Assembly: GCA_037131165.1 (NCBI GenBank)
Contig: JBAXRO010000027.1
Coordinates: 1-24,544 of the forward strand
From: WLNJ01 sp037131165
GTDB lineage: Bacteria; Actinomycetota; Thermoleophilia; Solirubrobacterales; Solirubrobacteraceae
Direction of reading: 5' to 3'
Length of the DNA: 24,544 nucleotides
Made by a program: the position numbers and the translations under genes. A model generated the notes under the pieces. It saw only the letters and a program-made list of their open reading frames with translations. It was not told the DNA's origin and ran no database searches. Below, in pieces: positions 22,319 to 24,544 of the stretch (positions within the stretch are counted from its first letter, which is position 1; every line of letters starts with the position of its first letter).

Positions 22319-23587
22319 CTGGAAGCTGCCGTAACGCTCGTAGGTCTTGTTGCCGAGCTCGTCCCTGACCGAGATGTACACGTAGTAGGTGCCGCTGACG
22401 GAGTTGGCCGGCAGTGTGATCGTCTGCGACCAGGTTCCGTCGAGGGCGGTCCCGGAAGTGAGTACCGGGCTGCTGACGCCCTCGCCGTAGATGACTCCGA
22501 ACTGCGGTGCGGGACGGTAGACCCACGGGTACGGGGTGTCCTTGACTCCGCTCGGGTCGGCTGCCCGCCAGGTCAGGGTGATCGTCTCGCCGGGCTCGGC
22601 GCTCGTCGGGATGACCACGTCGCTGATCAGCGGGGCCCCGTTGTCCGCCGATCCACCGACGACCGTGAAGTCGGCGCTGGGGCCGTCGGCGGAGTTGGCG
22701 AAGCTGTCCTGGGCACTGAGGAAGAAGGAGTAGGTGTCGTTGACGGCCTTGGCGGGCACCGTGCAGGTGACCGACCAGACGCCGTCAGCGATGCTGCCGG
22801 AGGCGAGGCTGGCCATCAAGGGGAAGGAGCCGGCGTCGCCGCACCAAGTGGTGATCCAGCCGGGTGCGCCGCCGATCTTCACGTTCGGCGAATTCGGGTC
22901 GATGCTGCTCGGGTCCTTCAGCGAGAAGGTCGCCGTGAAGGTCTCGCCAGCCGTGACGGTCGAGGGGACGTCGACCCAAGCGGCGGTCGGGCCTGTCCTG
23001 TCGATCGTGCAGGAGCCCGCCACCCGGTCGGTCGAGTCTGCTGCGCAGGTGTTGGCTCCGGTTCCAGGTGAGATCTGGTCAATGCCGGTTCCGCCTTGGA
23101 GCGCATCGTCCCCGGACCCGCCGGACAGCTGGTCTCGGCCTGTGTCGCCGTCGAGCACGTCGTTGCCGGTCACGCCACCGATCGAGTCGTTGCCGGTGCC
23201 GCCGTCAACCGTGTCGTTGCCGACGCCACCGTTGACGGAGTCGTTACCGGCCTCGCCCGAGATGACGTCATTGCCACCATCGCCCGAGATCCGATCGTTG
23301 CCGGTCCCGCCCTTGATCACGTCGTTGCCGCCGCCGCCGTAGATGACGTCATTCCCACCCAGGCCGCAGATCACGTCATTGCCGGGGGTTCCCCGAAGCA
23401 CGTTGGAGTTCGAGTTGCCGGTGATCGTGCAGGGCTCGCTTGCGGCCGTTGCCTGCGGAGCAGCGGTGAGCGCGAGGCCCAGGACGGATGCTGTCAGTGC
23501 GGCGCCTGCGAGAACGCGCTGGACAGCCGCGCTTGACGCAGCGTTACCTGAGCGAAGCCCGGCCGTGTCTGGAGTGAAACCTGACAT
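22310..23587 (-). CDS. Secreted RTX-type calcium-binding repeat protein with two Ig-like domains
   Basis: About 425 residues counted from ATG 23587. The signal peptide spans about 20-49 (RVLAGAALTASVLGLALTAA). Twelve RTX nonapeptides (GGxGNDxIx) occupy about residues 66-173; such repeats bind calcium in parallel beta-roll turns. Two related beta-sandwich domains follow (about 199-309 and 318-425), sharing the patterns DPSS/DPSG, DGVWSVTCTVP/DGTWSQTITLP and DTYSFFLSAQD/GTYYVYISVRD. Unlike type I-secreted RTX toxins it has an N-terminal Sec signal, so it is likely exported or surface-attached. A role in adhesion or surface structure is possible but not shown. An in-frame ATG at 23641 would add 18 residues. 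No Shine-Dalgarno is seen at either start. Confidence 0.88.
   Translation of the reverse strand: MSGFTPDTAGLRSGNAASSAAVQRVLAGAALTASVLGLALTAAPQATAASEPCTITGNSNSNVLRGTPGNDVICGLGGNDVIYGGGGNDVIKGGTGNDRISGDGGNDVISGEAGNDSVNGGVGNDTVDGGTGNDSIGGVTGNDVLDGDTGRDQLSGGSGDDALQGGTGIDQISPGTGANTCAADSTDRVAGSCTIDRTGPTAAWVDVPSTVTAGETFTATFSLKDPSSIDPNSPNVKIGGAPGWITTWCGDAGSFPLMASLASGSIADGVWSVTCTVPAKAVNDTYSFFLSAQDSFANSADGPSADFTVVGGSADNGAPLISDVVIPTSAEPGETITLTWRAADPSGVKDTPYPWVYRPAPQFGVIYGEGVSSPVLTSGTALDGTWSQTITLPANSVSGTYYVYISVRDELGNKTYERYGSFQVG
23069..23392 (-). repeat. Twelve tandem 27-bp RTX units
   Basis: Twelve consecutive 27-bp units each encode one RTX nonapeptide, seen on the plus strand as recurring GTCGTTGCCG-like blocks. 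The units differ in sequence, so the array is an old coding repeat and not a recent expansion or a CRISPR. Confidence 0.85.
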
Positions 23588-23826
23588 TGAGTTCGTCAAA
23601 CGTATCAGCGTTTTGGTGGCTGGTTTGGTGGTGTTTGGCATTCGGGTGTCTCGTTCCGATCGTGTTCGCTTGCGGGACGGGTGTTCTCGAACAGCTATAC
23701 GGCCCGGTCGATTCGATCGGTTGAGAAGTTCTCCGACAGTTGCAGCGAGCGGCGGAAGCCGTGACCTTTCTCGGGGTGGTGGAGCGCGCCGTCTCCGTCA
23801 CCGGGGCGTGAGCGACGAGGCGGCTG

Positions 23827-24544
23827 TCAGCCGGTCCGGGTGCCCGGAGCCAGCGCGTCGCCGACTGCCTGCGAGGGCTTGCCGTCGGCGCAGATCTGGA
23901 AGACCTTCCAGGGCCCGACTTCACCCAGTTCGCGGCTGCCGATCGGCGGCAGCGGCCTCGGCCCGTCGCTGCGAGGCGACGCCGTCTGGAAAGCGGTTCC
24001 CGGAGTCGGTGCGCGCTGTGCCCCGGTCGAGTCGACCGGTCGGCCTTCGACGTCGAGGGTGTGGACGTTGAGGACCCAAGCGAGGCGGGGCACCTGATAC
24101 CGCTCGGTAGTGACCGTCCCGCATTCGATCACCCGGTTCCTCCCGCCGGCCAAGTCGACCGCGACCCAGAGCTGGTTGCGCCGCTCGGCGTCGCGCTTGA
24201 GCGCGGTGTCGAGGCGCTTGTAGGGCTTGAGCCTCGCTTCCGTGAGATTGGTGGCGGCCACGACTCCCGCGAGCAGCACGAAGGCTGCGGTCGCAACCGG
24301 GACGAGCTTCGGGTTGAGTGCCGCGGCTGCCTTGCGAACCAGCACGAGGACGCTGCCGACTCCGCATTCGGCCAGAACGCCAAGCAGCTGGGCGCAGTGC
24401 AGCGGGTAGCGAGGGTTTCCGGCGAAGCCCGCCTGGGTCATCCCGGCGACCAGCACGATCCACAGAGTCGCGAGCAGGAGCAAGACCAGCGGAGCCCATC
24501 GTCTGCGCCAGGCCGCCCAGGCGACGAACGGCAGCGGCAGCAGG
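23827..24544 (-). CDS. Membrane protein C-terminal part, glycosyltransferase-like (truncated by window edge)
   Basis: The open frame runs from the stop at 23827 to the end of the window (about 238 residues) and begins inside a coding sequence. The visible part has hydrophobic helices at the edge (LLPLPFVAWAAW..., then LVLLLLATLWIVLVAGMT), the loop GFAGNPRYPLHCAQLLGVLA, another helix (VPVATAAFVLLAGVVAATNL), and a soluble C-terminal domain of about 130 residues with two Cys (in VIECGT and FQICADG). The GNPRY loop with surrounding helices recalls GT39-like/ArnT-type polyprenol-dependent membrane glycosyltransferases. The catalytic N-terminal part is outside the window, so the call is tentative. 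Confidence 0.6.
   Translation of the reverse strand, partial: LLPLPFVAWAAWRRRWAPLVLLLLATLWIVLVAGMTQAGFAGNPRYPLHCAQLLGVLAECGVGSVLVLVRKAAAALNPKLVPVATAAFVLLAGVVAATNLTEARLKPYKRLDTALKRDAERRNQLWVAVDLAGGRNRVIECGTVTTERYQVPRLAWVLNVHTLDVEGRPVDSTGAQRAPTPGTAFQTASPRSDGPRPLPPIGSRELGEVGPWKVFQICADGKPSQAVGDALAPGTRTG

Noticed and set aside
23069..23392. Regular repeats resembling a CRISPR or minisatellite
   Set aside because: The 27-bp period stays in frame, encodes RTX nonapeptides, has diverged units and no unique spacers.

Overview
The window is high-GC (codon third positions strongly G/C). It carries actinobacterial-type genes: a CYP125/142-like P450, DHA2 transporters, large Sec-exported hydrolases, leaderless-looking promoters, and ATG/GTG/TTG starts. 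An actinobacterium is likely, possibly of the Thermoleophilia/Solirubrobacterales; that placement is an inference from gene style only. No rRNA, tRNA, insertion sequence, prophage or CRISPR array was seen. Twenty-one complete genes and two edge-truncated ones fill nearly the whole window, and no gene-free stretch exceeds 300 bases.

Layout. 1-1302: a truncated secreted sulfatase (-) divergent from a TetR regulator (+). 1412-5215 (-): a large secreted alpha/beta-hydrolase-like protein and a multi-pass membrane protein. 5276-8090 (+): a DHA2-type drug exporter overlapping mscL, then a membrane-anchored protein with 18 in-register Gly-x3 repeats, closed by a strong terminator. 8206-11123 (+): a secreted CocE/S15-type hydrolase and a DUF3467 protein. 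11206-16602: an enoyl-CoA isomerase/hydratase (-) divergent from a P450 (+), then a secreted DUF1254/DUF1214 protein, a zinc alcohol dehydrogenase and a DJ-1/PfpI protein (+). 16651-18662 (-): a divergent GH6-like secreted protein, a SnoaL-like protein and a four-helix membrane protein. 18839-20455: a second TetR regulator (+) facing a carboxymuconolactone decarboxylase-like/tautomerase pair (-). 20598-24544: a YdeI/OmdA-type protein (+), an orphan HicB-like antitoxin (-), an alpha/beta hydrolase (+) with a leaderless promoter, a secreted RTX-repeat plus Ig-like protein (-), and the C-terminal part of a membrane protein (-).

How it fits together. Much of the window encodes exported or membrane proteins and small-molecule catabolic enzymes. 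The clearest regulatory unit is the second TetR gene. A perfect inverted repeat (arms GCGCTATGAC/GTCATAGCGC) lies over its own promoter, and the same core TATGAC-N4-GTCATA recurs upstream of the decarboxylase/tautomerase operon 1.7 kb away, so a small local regulon is visible in the DNA. Two CRP-type palindromes (GTGA-N6-TCAC) precede two separate secreted-protein genes. A perfect 10-bp inverted repeat lies in the divergent P450/enoyl-CoA isomerase region. No single obviously new multi-gene defence or biosynthetic system is evident. The Gly-x3 membrane protein is the most unusual single gene product.
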